The notes beneath the pieces were generated by a model that did not search any database, was not told the origin of the DNA, and saw only the letters and a list, made by a program, of their open reading frames with translations. The position numbers and the translations under genes are program-made. A stretch of 64,000 nucleotides of DNA from Chryseotalea sanaruensis. GTDB lineage: Bacteria; Bacteroidota; Bacteroidia; Cytophagales; Cyclobacteriaceae. The DNA lies in assembly GCF_003990915.1 (NCBI RefSeq), contig NZ_BHXQ01000008.1:62001-126000 (forward strand), read 5' to 3'. This document shows positions 1 through 8,432 of this stretch, piece by piece. Numbering within the stretch: the stretch's first letter is position 1; each line of letters opens with the position of its first letter.

Positions 1-990
1 AATAGACATTGCATCGCGCGTACAAAATCTATCGATGGCAACTTTAGCCTGACTGTATCCCTCCGCCTCAAATGTTTCCAAAACGGAGATTGAGTTTTCT
101 TCTGTTGTTATTATTCGCTGTTTTGGCTTGTATCCCATCTGTTCAATTACCAACTCTGCCACCTGCCAGGTTGACCATGGATTTTGCCCCGTTATCAGAT
201 TTCCATCTTTGCTCACTTTGTTAAGGTACATAAAACCTTCATTAAAGCTTGCCCCATTTTCAATGAGTTTGTCTTGCAATAGAAAAGGAAATATTTCGGC
301 TGCATCCGGAATAAGCAACAACTCTTCTTTATTGGTAAAACTACTGATTTGACGATTTGCTAATAGTAATGCTCCGCTACTGAGTGTAACGTTGACAAGT
401 GCTGCTGGACCATGGCATACTGCACTCACTATTTTACCGGACTCATAATATTCTCTTACGAGCGATTGAATGTATTCATTGTCTGGAAAATCGTACATCG
501 TGCCTTTGCCACCTACAAAATACACAGCCTGATAAGCCTTTGGATCTACGTCTTTCATTGCAATGCTACCCTTTATTTTTGCTTGCGCAAAAGCGTCATT
601 CAAAAAAGCGTAATCATATTCATTCATGTCATCGCCATCAATGACCGCAGGTGGTGCGCCACCCAGCGGACTGGCCACATCCACCTCAAAACCATTGGCC
701 TGAAAAACATAATAAGCGCGGGACAACTCTGTCAACTCAAACCCCGTGCTTTTACCACTGCTTCCCATTTGGCTGGTGCTAGTGACTACTGCCAATATTT
801 TCCCTCGGTTGGGAACAATGTTTTCTGTAAGATAGGGAAGCTCAGCAGGTGAAACAGCCTTGATATCCTTTACTGATTCGGGGGATGGAGGAAGCAAGCT
901 CATGAACCATACCCCGAACAAAACAATGGTTACAAACAATCCTGCTAAAACAATCAGGGACCACTTGATGATTTTTCTTTTACCAGACAT
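1..990 (-). CDS. DJ-1/PfpI-family (class I glutamine amidotransferase-like) membrane-anchored protein, 3' end cut by window edge
   Basis: Reading begins at ATG 990 and stays open for 330 codons to the window edge, so the C-terminus is missing. Residues about 9-30 form one hydrophobic helix after a basic start (MSGKRKIIKW), predicting a membrane anchor or uncleaved signal. The rest is a DJ-1/PfpI fold: GGKGTMYD near residue 160 and the nucleophile elbow AVCHGPAAL with Cys192-His193. Family members act as chaperones, glyoxalases or deglycases; which applies is not visible. The downstream end GNLITGQNPWS matches the equivalent part of the fusion protein at 18308-19831, so the two are paralogous over this domain. 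It lies 81 bp behind an AraC-type regulator on the same strand and is its probable target. Confidence 0.85.
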   Translation of the reverse strand, partial: MSGKRKIIKWSLIVLAGLFVTIVLFGVWFMSLLPPSPESVKDIKAVSPAELPYLTENIVPNRGKILAVVTSTSQMGSSGKSTGFELTELSRAYYVFQANGFEVDVASPLGGAPPAVIDGDDMNEYDYAFLNDAFAQAKIKGSIAMKDVDPKAYQAVYFVGGKGTMYDFPDNEYIQSLVREYYESGKIVSAVCHGPAALVNVTLSSGALLLANRQISSFTNKEELLLIPDAAEIFPFLLQDKLIENGASFNEGFMYLNKVSKDGNLITGQNPWSTWQVAELVIEQMGYKPKQRIITTEENSISVLETFEAEGYSQAKVAIDRFCTRDAMSI

Positions 991-1048
991 AACTTAATTT
1001 GTTTATGCTGCAAAAATGTGTCTATCAAATGGAAAAGGCTCTTCAAAT

Positions 1049-1077
1049 GATCATTTCGAAAGAGAAAAAGATCATTT
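1049..1077. promoter_or_regulatory. Candidate AraC-type operator: 21-bp-spaced direct repeat
   Basis: The octamer gatcattt occurs at 1049-1056 and again at 1070-1077, 21 bp apart (two helical turns), in the gap between the AraC-type gene and the DJ-1 gene; the second copy overlaps the regulator's stop codon. Tandem half-sites on one face of the helix are typical for AraC/XylS binding. The role is inferred from position and spacing only. Confidence 0.4.
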
Positions 1078-2115
1078 TAACAGTTGCTGGCGGTATATCA
1101 TAGGTGTTTCACCTGTTTGCTTTTTAAAAGCCGTGTTGAAACTGGAGATGCTGTTAAACCCTACCTCATAAGCGATAGAAGCTATGGTTTTGTTTTTGAA
1201 TTCCTCCAAGTGGAGCAAGCGTTTCGACTCCTCAATCCTGAAAGCATTTACAAAACCATTGAAGTTCCTGGCACTTTTTTGATTGATCACCTGCGAGAGA
1301 ATTTGTGGACTTACATGTAGCGACTCACTTAATAATTTTAATGTGAGGTTGGCGTTTTGAAATTGCTTTTCATCCACAATGAGTTTTAATGCTTTGGCAT
1401 AGATATGGTCACTTTGTTCCTCCGAAATAGGTGTTGTTTTGTATTTAATATGGTCGATCTTGGGAATGTACCCTTGGCTGATAACGATATAGCTTATTAC
1501 ATAGGCTACAACAGAATAGAGAATAGGCCCAATCACATAAGGGATAACATCGTCAAACAGGTTGAGTACATAAGCCACCCAAATAACGAGAAGTCCGTAA
1601 AAAAACAGGCGCAATAAAACAAAGGTGTCCAGGCTAAGTCCGGCATCTTTTTGTTGAAGTACATACCGATAACTAAAAAACAGGTAAACAAGAAAATGAA
1701 GGTAGTAGGAAATAAAAAGTGTTACGAATAATGCGAGCGGCAAAGTTGCCGTGTGTTGCTCTTCTAGTAATAATCCAATGATGAAGCCGATGATTGCTGG
1801 GATGAAATGGAGAAAGTGCTTAGGAGTAAGCCGAAATGATTTGCGTGTACAAGAGAGTGCAAAGAGATAATAAAACGGCCCAATAGCCATGATAGTGCTG
1901 AGTCCGACAAAAATGATTTTGATGTCAATGTTGCCGGTGAATTCCAGAAACACTGATTTCCCAACCCTGAAGGATAGAACAATTAGCAGTGCACTTAGTA
2001 ATTTATTAGAGAGCGCATTTCCTTTCTGGTAGCCCCATAGAAATAAGGCTAGGAATAGGCCATGGATAACCCCTAACCCACTAATGACAACTAAAATGAT
2101 ATCATATACACTCAT
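1072..2115 (-). CDS. AraC-family transcriptional regulator with multi-helix membrane sensor domain
   Basis: 347 residues from ATG 2115 (MSVYDIILVV); a TTG nine bases upstream is possible but less likely. Residues about 5-215 hold six to seven hydrophobic helices, and residues about 240-347 carry the two helix-turn-helix motifs of AraC regulators (SIAYEVGFNSISSFNTAFKK). Membrane-bound AraC proteins of this architecture are common in Bacteroidota and are thought to sense a signal at the membrane while binding DNA with the cytoplasmic tail. The next gene on the strand is a DJ-1/PfpI protein, and a 21-bp-spaced direct repeat lies between them. The inducing signal is unknown. Confidence 0.9.
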   Translation of the reverse strand: MSVYDIILVVISGLGVIHGLFLALFLWGYQKGNALSNKLLSALLIVLSFRVGKSVFLEFTGNIDIKIIFVGLSTIMAIGPFYYLFALSCTRKSFRLTPKHFLHFIPAIIGFIIGLLLEEQHTATLPLALFVTLFISYYLHFLVYLFFSYRYVLQQKDAGLSLDTFVLLRLFFYGLLVIWVAYVLNLFDDVIPYVIGPILYSVVAYVISYIVISQGYIPKIDHIKYKTTPISEEQSDHIYAKALKLIVDEKQFQNANLTLKLLSESLHVSPQILSQVINQKSARNFNGFVNAFRIEESKRLLHLEEFKNKTIASIAYEVGFNSISSFNTAFKKQTGETPMIYRQQLLK

Positions 2116-2498
2116 CGGGCGCAAATTAATTCAAATGATGCATTTTATTGAGTTTGATCTAAATACTTCGGAAAAGGAAAATTGCATGTGATAGCAAGCC
2201 AGTGCTGTTAGCCCATTTTTTTCGAAAGGAAAGGATATAAATGCCAAGTGGCTTGCCGGTAATAGTTGGCGGTATCAATTCGTTAAAGGTTGCTGCCTAC
2301 TCTCCTGCTCAGTTACAATCGTAGCTATCTCAAACGCTTATTCCGCTCACCGTCTCCCGCAGGGGACGATAAGTATGCAAAATTGTTAATCAGGAACATG
2401 CGGGTGAAGCAAGATCAGCGTCCCTGCGGAGACGCTGACTGGACAGTAAATTATCCAAGCCATTGTTGGTGTTGGGCGTGGGAATCCCGCTGTGCCCC
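2116..2498. other. Intergenic stretch with two GC-rich palindromes
   Basis: No gene is supported here. Two short hairpins stand out: cgtctcccgcaggggacg at 2351-2368 and an imperfect palindrome at 2416-2437 with arms cagcgtc and gacgctg around ctgcgg. They share the CGTC/CGCAG core and look like members of one REP-like family. At 2461-2480 a piece of the ttgttggtgttg repeat found elsewhere in the window appears. Confidence 0.5.
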
Positions 2499-2908
2499 GC
2501 TGTTCGACATGTTAGCGCAGCGCATGTCGAACTTTAAATAAAACGGATTTCTAATCCGCGAACTCCAATAAAATGAATTTCTAATCCGTCTCTAAGACTC
2601 TGCTAATTCCAACAATCCTTTTCTTGCTCCGTAGTAATCACCACAGCTGCTATACATATACTCTTCCTCTTTCTCCACAATACCCGCCCGAACAGGGTTC
2701 ACCGCTGTTCGACATGTTAGCGCAGCGCATGTCGAACTTTAAATAAAACGGATTTCCAATCCGCGAACTCCAATAAAATAAATTTCTAATCCGTCTCTAA
2801 GAATCTGCTAATTCCAACAATCCTTTTCTTGTTCCGTAGTAATCACCACAGCTGCTATACATATACTCTTCTTCTTTCTCCACAATACCCGCCCGAACAG
2901 GGTTCATA
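2499..2908 (-). repeat. 205-bp tandem duplication of the RAYT 3' end plus its REP hairpins
   Basis: Copy 1 (2499-2703) and copy 2 (2704-2908) differ at only a handful of positions. Each starts with the REP palindrome (arms gttcgacatg and catgtcgaac), continues through a second hairpin (cggattt/aatccg) and ends inside the transposase reading frame at the codons for the MNPVRAG region. Copy 2 is joined to the intact RAYT gene; copy 1 is a detached duplicate of its last roughly 35 codons plus the 3' REP. Confidence 0.9.
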
Positions 2909-3324
2909 TGTATATAAGTAATTTTAGTATCAAAGAATGACTGAGTTCTGATTTCCTCACCATGATAACCTTCTTGCCAAAAGATGACCTTATCCTCTTT
3001 TTTCAGCAACCACAACAACCAGCTTTTTCGGCTTTCCTTCATATTCTCTTTAATGGCCGCTACAATTCTTGATGATGTAAACTTCTTAAAATCGCGGATA
3101 ATATCGCTAAGCTTTTCTTTATCACTACTTATAATCATGTGGATATGATTAGTCATCACTACCCAGGCATACACTTTTAATCCTTTGTGCTGCTGACAAT
3201 GTCGGATGCTGGCTAACAAAATATCGATATACGTTCTTCTTGTAAATACATCTACCCATTGATTGACAGTACAAGTAATAAAGTACTGACCAAATTGATC
3301 ATAAATACGGTAAGCATAGCCCAT
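2797..3324 (-). CDS. REP-associated tyrosine transposase (RAYT, Y1/HUH superfamily)
   Basis: 175 residues. The HUH metal motif is NHIHMI with His60 and His62, and the catalytic tyrosine is Tyr137 in ITYIHMNPVRAG, a signature of the TnpA-REP/IS200-like branch. Such enzymes nick and join single-stranded REP hairpins. The gene appears intact and is bounded on both sides by REP palindromes in inverted orientation: a 5'-type end at 3341-3460 and a 3'-type end at 2704-2766. Solo copies of both end types lie elsewhere in the window, so the enzyme is the likely source of that repeat family. RAYTs usually act in trans on REPs rather than move themselves. Confidence 0.9.
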   Translation of the reverse strand: MGYAYRIYDQFGQYFITCTVNQWVDVFTRRTYIDILLASIRHCQQHKGLKVYAWVVMTNHIHMIISSDKEKLSDIIRDFKKFTSSRIVAAIKENMKESRKSWLLWLLKKEDKVIFWQEGYHGEEIRTQSFFDTKITYIHMNPVRAGIVEKEEEYMYSSCGDYYGTRKGLLELADS

Positions 3325-3340
3325 CGATAAAAATAATAGC

Positions 3341-3460
3341 CATCTCTTTATTAAAATAAGTCTTTAAGACTTATTGGTATCTTGGCTTGTTCAAAGCGAG
3401 ATTAAAAATACCGCAACATTAAGCGTTCAACATCCGCTACGCTAACATGTCGAGCAGCGG
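3341..3460 (+). repeat. REP element, 5'-flank type
   Basis: Three nested hairpins in order: aataagtctttaagacttatt split around its centre (about 3354-3374), gagattaaaaataccgc, a weakened form of the cgggatt/aatcccg stem, and the main stem gttcaacatg-like/catgtcgagc. The same layout, about 95% identical, is at 5526-5645. It sits just upstream of the RAYT start codon, inverted relative to the 3' REP. Confidence 0.85.
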
Positions 3461-3479
3461 ACCTTCTCTAGATGTGGAA

Positions 3480-4463
3480 TTATTGCACCCAGATTCCAGT
3501 TCCAGTGGTGTAACTATTGTTTGTATTTTTAATTGTTCTTTGTGCTCCATTAACCCAATATGTTGCAATTCCCATCACTTCTCCGGTTATATAGATATCT
3601 CCATTATGTACAAAGACAGAGAAAGCCCTAGCACCTTGGCCAGGCAATGAAATACTACTTCCATTTTTCCAGCATTTAGCAACTGAATTTTCTTCTCCCA
3701 CAATATAAATATCCTCGCCTTGAACAAATATTCCTTTTGCATCTGAATCATAAGCTGGGTTTGACAATATCATTTCATTTCCATTCTTCCATACTTTTGC
3801 TATATATGTTGCGCCTGCCTTCTCACTGCCAACAACATAAACATCACCTTTGTCTGAAACACTGATTGCATGGACTTGTGCAGGGCTACTACCAGTTGTA
3901 AGATTTATCCCCACACCATTTTTCCAATACTTCATAATATTATACATGCTACTTGACTCAAATCCAGCAACGTATACGTCATCACCAGACACAAAAATTG
4001 CACTTGCTTTTGAATGATTCGATAGATCACCAAGTGTGTGCTCAATTCCATTCTTCCAGTATTTAGCTGTGCTATAAATAAAACTGTACTCTTCATAGCC
4101 AGCCGTGTAAACATTATCACCAACAATAAAAATTGAGTTTACTACTGCATTATTCTGGCCATTTGTTAACATAACCTCGCTTCCATTCTTCCAATACTTG
4201 GCAACTCTTTTTCCCAAATTATTATATTCATATCCACCAATATAAATATCATTCTCAGTTACATACAGAGACAATGCTGCTGAATGATTATCTGAGTTTG
4301 ATAATTGAGAGCTTTCTCCATTTTTCCAATAAACTGCTTTTGGCGAGTACGGTGGTTCCCAAGGATTCTCGACTCCTGAAATGTGAATACTTGGAGAGTA
4401 GGGTTGCTCTTCGCAGCCGTTTAATAGCATTAGCAGAAAAGAGAATAATAATAATTTTTTCAC
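3480..4463 (-). CDS. Lipoprotein with seven WKNG-type repeats, predicted beta-propeller
   Basis: 327 residues from a GTG start; no ATG precedes the signal sequence. MKKLLLFSFLLMLLNGC is an SPII lipoprotein signal with Cys17 as lipidation site. The body is seven repeats of about 40-45 residues, each with a core of the form (A/V)xYWKNGxxxxL followed by a segment such as DDVYVAGFE. The periodic Tyr/Trp-Lys-Asn-Gly and alternating strands suggest a propeller at the cell surface. No enzymatic motif is seen and no function is assigned. It lies between two REP elements and is not obviously part of an operon. Confidence 0.75.
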   Translation of the reverse strand: MKKLLLFSFLLMLLNGCEEQPYSPSIHISGVENPWEPPYSPKAVYWKNGESSQLSNSDNHSAALSLYVTENDIYIGGYEYNNLGKRVAKYWKNGSEVMLTNGQNNAVVNSIFIVGDNVYTAGYEEYSFIYSTAKYWKNGIEHTLGDLSNHSKASAIFVSGDDVYVAGFESSSMYNIMKYWKNGVGINLTTGSSPAQVHAISVSDKGDVYVVGSEKAGATYIAKVWKNGNEMILSNPAYDSDAKGIFVQGEDIYIVGEENSVAKCWKNGSSISLPGQGARAFSVFVHNGDIYITGEVMGIATYWVNGAQRTIKNTNNSYTTGTGIWVQ

Positions 4464-4811
4464 AAGGAAAGTAGGTTGAGTAAATATAATAATGATAAAG
4501 CATTCGGAAAAAGGAAAAACGCTATGTCACTCAATATTGGAATAAAGGTAAAAATAGAACTTATTCCATTTTACTCGCTAATTTTATTTCTGTTGCAAAT
4601 ATCTATTGGCGCGAGTGTTGTGGGTAAATAAGCGCATGGATCACTTGTATCCTTTGAGTAGATATATAATGTTAGGCACAAGTTTAACACATACAAACCC
4701 ACATGCGGAAGACTTAAGTCAGATATGGTCTTCAAAGCGGGATTAAAAATCCCGCTACATTAAGCGTTCAACATGCGCTGCGCTAACATGTCGAACAGCG
4801 GGGATTTTACA
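4464..4811. other. Intergenic stretch with repeat B and a solo REP
   Basis: No gene is supported. 4674-4728 resembles 5453-5504 (shared ggcacaagt and catgcggaagactt). 4731-4800 is a REP of the 5'-flank type but shorter: stem gcgggatt/aatcccgc, then the main palindrome ending catgtcgaacagcg. The 3-bp longer, still paired second stem compared with 3341-3460 indicates the hairpin is conserved as a structure. Confidence 0.7.
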
Positions 4812-5330
4812 TTAGTATTCTCCTTTTTCAAAAGGAGAGGATTCTTTACTTATTGTTACTGGGTTTAAGACTCGATATATTTTTTCCATTCCATCTTTTG
4901 TCTGTTTAGTTTCCTTGCCTTCCGAAAAAACATAATCCAACCCCAACATATGAAGATCACCAAAGAAGATTTCCTTTTCTATGGAGAAATCTCTGAGACT
5001 TTCACTTGTTCTTTGTTTATCCATTTGCTCAGATACTTTTTCCAGCCAAATGCTATAACCTTGTTTAGAAAATCCAAATTGCTTGAATTTATCAGAGTCC
5101 TTAAACTCTATAAGCTCATTGTATAAGGTACTATATAATATCACTAGTTTTCTTTGCTCCTCAGTCAATTCCGTTTCAAGAATTGATTCTCTAACTGGTT
5201 CAGATTTTTCAAGTATTTTATCTGTACTACTTAACTGTTCTATTTTATTTAAGTCATTGACTTTGGTTTTTTCGCGCGAACAAGCGAATAATATTAATAT
5301 AACAGTGAAAACTACAAAGAGTCTTATCAT
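4812..5330 (-). CDS. Hypothetical lipoprotein
   Basis: 172 residues with an SPII signal (MIRLFVVFTVILILFACSRE, Cys17). The mature part is charged and helical, with Lys/Glu-rich segments and no motif I recognise. The stop lies a few bases after a REP, so the repeat forms the 3' flank. Nothing in the context gives a function. Confidence 0.65.
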   Translation of the reverse strand: MIRLFVVFTVILILFACSREKTKVNDLNKIEQLSSTDKILEKSEPVRESILETELTEEQRKLVILYSTLYNELIEFKDSDKFKQFGFSKQGYSIWLEKVSEQMDKQRTSESLRDFSIEKEIFFGDLHMLGLDYVFSEGKETKQTKDGMEKIYRVLNPVTISKESSPFEKGEY

Positions 5331-5827
5331 AATCGATTTTTCTGTATCCTCCCAAACTAGCGCAGGTCTTTGACATTGTATTCAAGTATGTGCGAGACTT
5401 GTGTTTTGTCATTAATCCCGATATTAAAACGCTCTATCGTTTTACTAATTATGGCACAAGTATCGCACTTTCCTACGCTCATGCGGAAGACTTGCGCCAG
5501 ATGGGAACATGTCGAACAGCAAGGTCATCTCTTTATTAAAATAAGTCTTTAAGACTTATTGGTATCTTGGCTTGTTCAAAGCGAGATTAAAAATCCCGCA
5601 ACATTAAGCGTTCGACATGCGCTGCGCTAACATGTCGAACAGCGGGTTTGTCTTGTTTATACTTGAAATAAATCTCCTTTAAATCTTCTAGTCTTTTTTT
5701 TGCTCTTTCTAACGACCAACTAAAATGAGTATGCGCCACAGTTGCTAAAAGCACTGAAAGTTCTATTTCGCATTGTCCTATCAAAGAGCTCAGTTCGCAT
5801 ATTCATTTTAGTGTTTGTTGTGATCAG
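5331..5827. other. Intergenic stretch with REP and a possible gene remnant
   Basis: 5453-5504 is repeat B. 5526-5645 is a REP of the 5'-flank type nearly identical to 3341-3460. From 5646 to about 5800 an open minus-strand frame of some 50 codons (SLERAKKRLEDLKEIYFK at its end) runs straight into the REP and lacks an ATG; it could be the truncated remains of a gene, but no family is recognised and I do not call it a gene. Confidence 0.5.
5526..5645 (+). repeat. REP element, 5'-flank type
   Basis: Second full-length copy of the unit found upstream of the RAYT gene: perfect palindrome aataagtctttaagacttatt (split here around its centre), a stem gagatt/aatccc and the main stem gttcgacatg/catgtcgaac with loop cgctgcgctaa. 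The main stem is fully paired here, unlike in the 3341-3460 copy. Confidence 0.85.
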
Positions 5828-7183
5828 TTAGTTTGGAATAAACTCCCAAAAATCAGTGTAAAGTGAGGTGTCAAAACTTTCCGTGTCTCTATTATATTCT
5901 CTATCCTCCCCCAGTCCCATAAATGCTCTATCTCCAATAACTAAAGAGACACCACCAGCTCGATCTAAAAAATGGATATCATCTTGGTCATCAACGTAGA
6001 CGGGATATGTTTGTGGTATCCATCTATTTCCATTAGGTTCATATCTGTAAAAATCAAACTGACTACCTACGTTTGTTCCATAGGTTAATGGAAATTCACC
6101 ATATCCCATTCCGATAAATGCCTGTCCTTGAACAACAAAAGAAACCATCTCCTTTCTGCTTGCATCATATCCTCTGTCATTATCAAATGACCCTCTGTAT
6201 GAGGAGGACAGATTTGGAATATCGTACTCTATGACACTTTCATCCTCTTCATAGAACCACATTTCACCACCAACAACATAGCCTTTATTGCCTAAAGAGA
6301 ACATACTAGCATATGATCGATTGGGATTTAGCCTTGGAGAAAATGAACTTGTAAGACTAGTAAACTCATTAGTAACAGAATTCCATTCTAGGAGTCCCTC
6401 ATTTAGATTACCAACTCCAGCTCCAATATAAGCCTTATCCCCGATCACAAAAGATGATACTCCTTTACACCCCTTATGTTCATACGTGTAAATTGGGTAG
6501 TCGTTAAGTTTTGACCAAGTGTCCAAATCAGAGTTGTACTCCCATAGTAAATCACAATACAGGAAACCTCTGTTGTTTATCACAAAACTCGTAGATCCGA
6601 TTGTTGAAAAAGGTGCATCGTTCTTCCTATTCCAAGAATCTAAATTAGGATCATATTCCCAAACTTGTGCATCTGTGAAATCAGTTCTCGAACCTACAAT
6701 AAACCCTTTTCCATCAACTGAAAAACCAGTCGCATTTACCAATCCTTCTCCAGGGAAGTCACTTAGTTTTTTCCAAGTCCCAGGTTTCGTTGTGAATGAT
6801 ATTTCATTTGCATAATAAATCTGATTATTCATCTCAATAAACGCTTTAACATAATAAGTTGTGTTCCCGACTAAATTCTTTACAAAGGCGGAAAATGCGT
6901 AATTTGGTTTCTTTATGCCTTTTCGGATTATTTCTGAATTCGGATTATCAAGTGAATTGTTCGGAAAAGTAGACCAAACAAAGCCATGATCCTCAATTAA
7001 GTCAAGAATTTGATCCTCTTGCTCTTCATCAATGTTCGCATCAAGCCAAGTATAACTGAGAGTCGGAGGATCTTTTTGGGAGGTTTCAAAAATTGGTTCA
7101 ATTATCTGGATCTCTTCCGTATCACATGAAATAGACAGAAACAGAATTAGTACAATAAAAAATTTTCCTTGCTTTATCATCAT
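5828..7183 (-). CDS. Kelch-type beta-propeller lipoprotein with N-terminal FN3-like domain
   Basis: 451 residues. SPII signal ends at LSISC (Cys20). Residues about 30-135 resemble the short FN3-like domain seen in the lipoprotein at 43532-44221 (TYYVKAFI followed by ANEISFTTKPG). From about 137 on there are repeated blade motifs such as WKKLSDFPG, WEYDPNLDSWNR, WEYNSDLDTWSKL, and GYVVGGEMW, typical of Kelch/galactose-oxidase-like propellers. Such proteins are usually surface-exposed binding modules in Bacteroidota. Upstream is a small membrane protein 9 bp away on the same strand, so the two may be co-transcribed. Confidence 0.8.
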   Translation of the reverse strand: MMIKQGKFFIVLILFLSISCDTEEIQIIEPIFETSQKDPPTLSYTWLDANIDEEQEDQILDLIEDHGFVWSTFPNNSLDNPNSEIIRKGIKKPNYAFSAFVKNLVGNTTYYVKAFIEMNNQIYYANEISFTTKPGTWKKLSDFPGEGLVNATGFSVDGKGFIVGSRTDFTDAQVWEYDPNLDSWNRKNDAPFSTIGSTSFVINNRGFLYCDLLWEYNSDLDTWSKLNDYPIYTYEHKGCKGVSSFVIGDKAYIGAGVGNLNEGLLEWNSVTNEFTSLTSSFSPRLNPNRSYASMFSLGNKGYVVGGEMWFYEEDESVIEYDIPNLSSSYRGSFDNDRGYDASRKEMVSFVVQGQAFIGMGYGEFPLTYGTNVGSQFDFYRYEPNGNRWIPQTYPVYVDDQDDIHFLDRAGGVSLVIGDRAFMGLGEDREYNRDTESFDTSLYTDFWEFIPN

Positions 7184-7192
7184 CTTAATTGA

Positions 7193-7456
7193 TCACAACA
7201 ACTGTGTATCAGATAGTTTAGAATAGGTCGTTTCTCCAATAATATACTTTTTGTCCTTATAAATTGAGAGCTGCTTTTCTAATGCTTCAATTATCGCTGA
7301 TTTACTTTCTAGTCTAGTCTTATATAGATAATTAATAAATATCCATATGATTGTCGCAACTGAAATTAATGATGTTATATAAATGAATGGTGCGTTTATG
7401 AAGCTTTCCCACTGCTGTTCAATATTTATTTGACTAAAAATAAGGTTATACATCAT
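7193..7456 (-). CDS. Small single-helix membrane protein, hypothetical
   Basis: 87 residues. One hydrophobic helix at about 25-45 (FIYITSLISVATIIWIFINY) is followed by a basic, coiled-coil-like tail (ESKSAIIEALEKQLSIYKD). Residues 1-24 would be outside. It ends 9 bp before the Kelch lipoprotein. No family is recognised. Confidence 0.55.
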   Translation of the reverse strand: MMYNLIFSQINIEQQWESFINAPFIYITSLISVATIIWIFINYLYKTRLESKSAIIEALEKQLSIYKDKKYIIGETTYSKLSDTQLL

Positions 7457-7635
7457 TTTGCTATTTCTATGTGTGCCAACGCTTGGCTATGAAGCGTTAC
7501 TTTTATCCTTTAAAAAATAATTAATCAAAAGTAATGCTTTATAGCCGTTGTTGGTTGCTGGGCGATTCACTCGTCCATTAGATATTAAAGAATTCTTATT
7601 CTTCATTAACTTCAAAGGTGTCCAGTGATTTAGAT

Positions 7636-7872
7636 TTATAAAAACTCCTCGTATTTTAACTGATAATAGAATGTGATCGCGATAATTATCGAAAGTACTA
7701 TTCCGATTAGTAAGAAGGCATTTGAATAGAATTTCAACCAAAAGACATTAAGTCCAAGAATTTTTGGATTGTCAATCCCCGACCTCTGAATGTAGAGCTT
7801 TATCCCAATACCTGTAATTATCAGCACAAACGTCAATATTAAAGGTTTTATATAAAAGTCTAATTCAGTCAT
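7636..7872 (-). CDS. Small two-helix membrane protein, hypothetical
   Basis: 78 residues with hydrophobic helices at about 9-27 and 50-68. Its ATG overlaps the stop of the upstream gene (TAATG at 7872), which implies translational coupling with that gene. No homologue recognised; the pair could form a small membrane complex. Confidence 0.55.
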   Translation of the reverse strand: MTELDFYIKPLILTFVLIITGIGIKLYIQRSGIDNPKILGLNVFWLKFYSNAFLLIGIVLSIIIAITFYYQLKYEEFL

Positions 7873-8099
7873 TAGTTTCTAATTTTTTTGAAACTGTTAA
7901 TAAATCGTTTTACTATATAAAAGTCCGCGATGATGAATAGGCCGATTACTAATCCGAAAAAGAGTATCTCCGTTGCATTCATATTCTTGAATTGAGGTTT
8001 TGTTATCTTTTCGTATAGTAGTTCAAAATAGACTATTATAAAAAATCCTGTGACCACAAGAAACATGAATAGTCCTACGTTAATCAAAGCATTTTTCAT
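7872..8099 (-). CDS. Small two-helix membrane protein, hypothetical
   Basis: 75 residues with helices at about 6-26 and 45-62 and a basic C-terminus (KRFINSFKKIRN). Coupled by a one-base TAATG overlap to the next small membrane protein. Similar size and topology of the two products suggest a functional pair, but no role is visible. Confidence 0.55.
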   Translation of the reverse strand: MKNALINVGLFMFLVVTGFFIIVYFELLYEKITKPQFKNMNATEILFFGLVIGLFIIADFYIVKRFINSFKKIRN

Positions 8100-8224
8100 T
8101 TATCAATTCTTTGTCCGTCCTGATTTTTTCGTCAACGCGCCTTGCAACCAACATCTGTATATATACGTTACACATATTACCCTAAACTTAGAGGCTATAT
8201 ACACTCAACAAATCTTAACACTTC

Positions 8225-8317
8225 CTGCACACAAGTCTCCGAGCCCACTAAGTATTGTTATAACTAATGTAAGTAAATTCTTTTCAATTCTCCAACCGAA
8301 GAGAACAAAAATTGAGC
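8225..8317. repeat. Repeat E, copy 1 (pair with 16531-16624)
   Basis: Begins ctgcacacaagtctccgagc and ends aaaattgagc; about 75-80% identical to 16531-16624. It is followed by a short hairpin (tctacc/ggtaga, 8326-8345) and by a terminator hairpin whose counterparts also follow copy 2. Confidence 0.7.
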
Positions 8318-8357
8318 TGATTTCTTCTACCTGAAAAGTGGTAGAATTTTCGGAAAA

Positions 8358-8389
8358 TAAAAAAGCTGCATCGGAAAGAAGATGCAGCT
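8358..8389 (-). terminator. Intrinsic terminator
   Basis: Stem agctgcatc/gatgcagct with an 8-base loop and, on the minus strand, a run of six T after the stem. It lies 44 bp past the stop of the 8433-8744 gene and is the probable end of that transcript. Confidence 0.7.
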
Positions 8390-8432
8390 ATTGGGAAAGT
8401 GTTTTTGGTAATCTCTTTTTAGTACGTCTGCC

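Noticed and set aside
399..852. Plus-strand frames over the DJ-1 gene
   Set aside because: Antisense shadows of an uninterrupted 330-codon minus frame with a DJ-1 nucleophile elbow.
2499..5646. CRISPR array
   Set aside because: Repeats are spaced irregularly, differ in orientation, and there are no cas genes or even spacers; they are REP elements.
5587..5784. 65-codon minus frame
   Set aside because: Its last third is the REP palindrome and it has no ATG, so it is at best a gene remnant.
7487..7741. 84-codon minus frame in the small membrane gene cluster
   Set aside because: Overlaps the better-supported 7636-7872 gene in another frame and has no domain or coherent composition.
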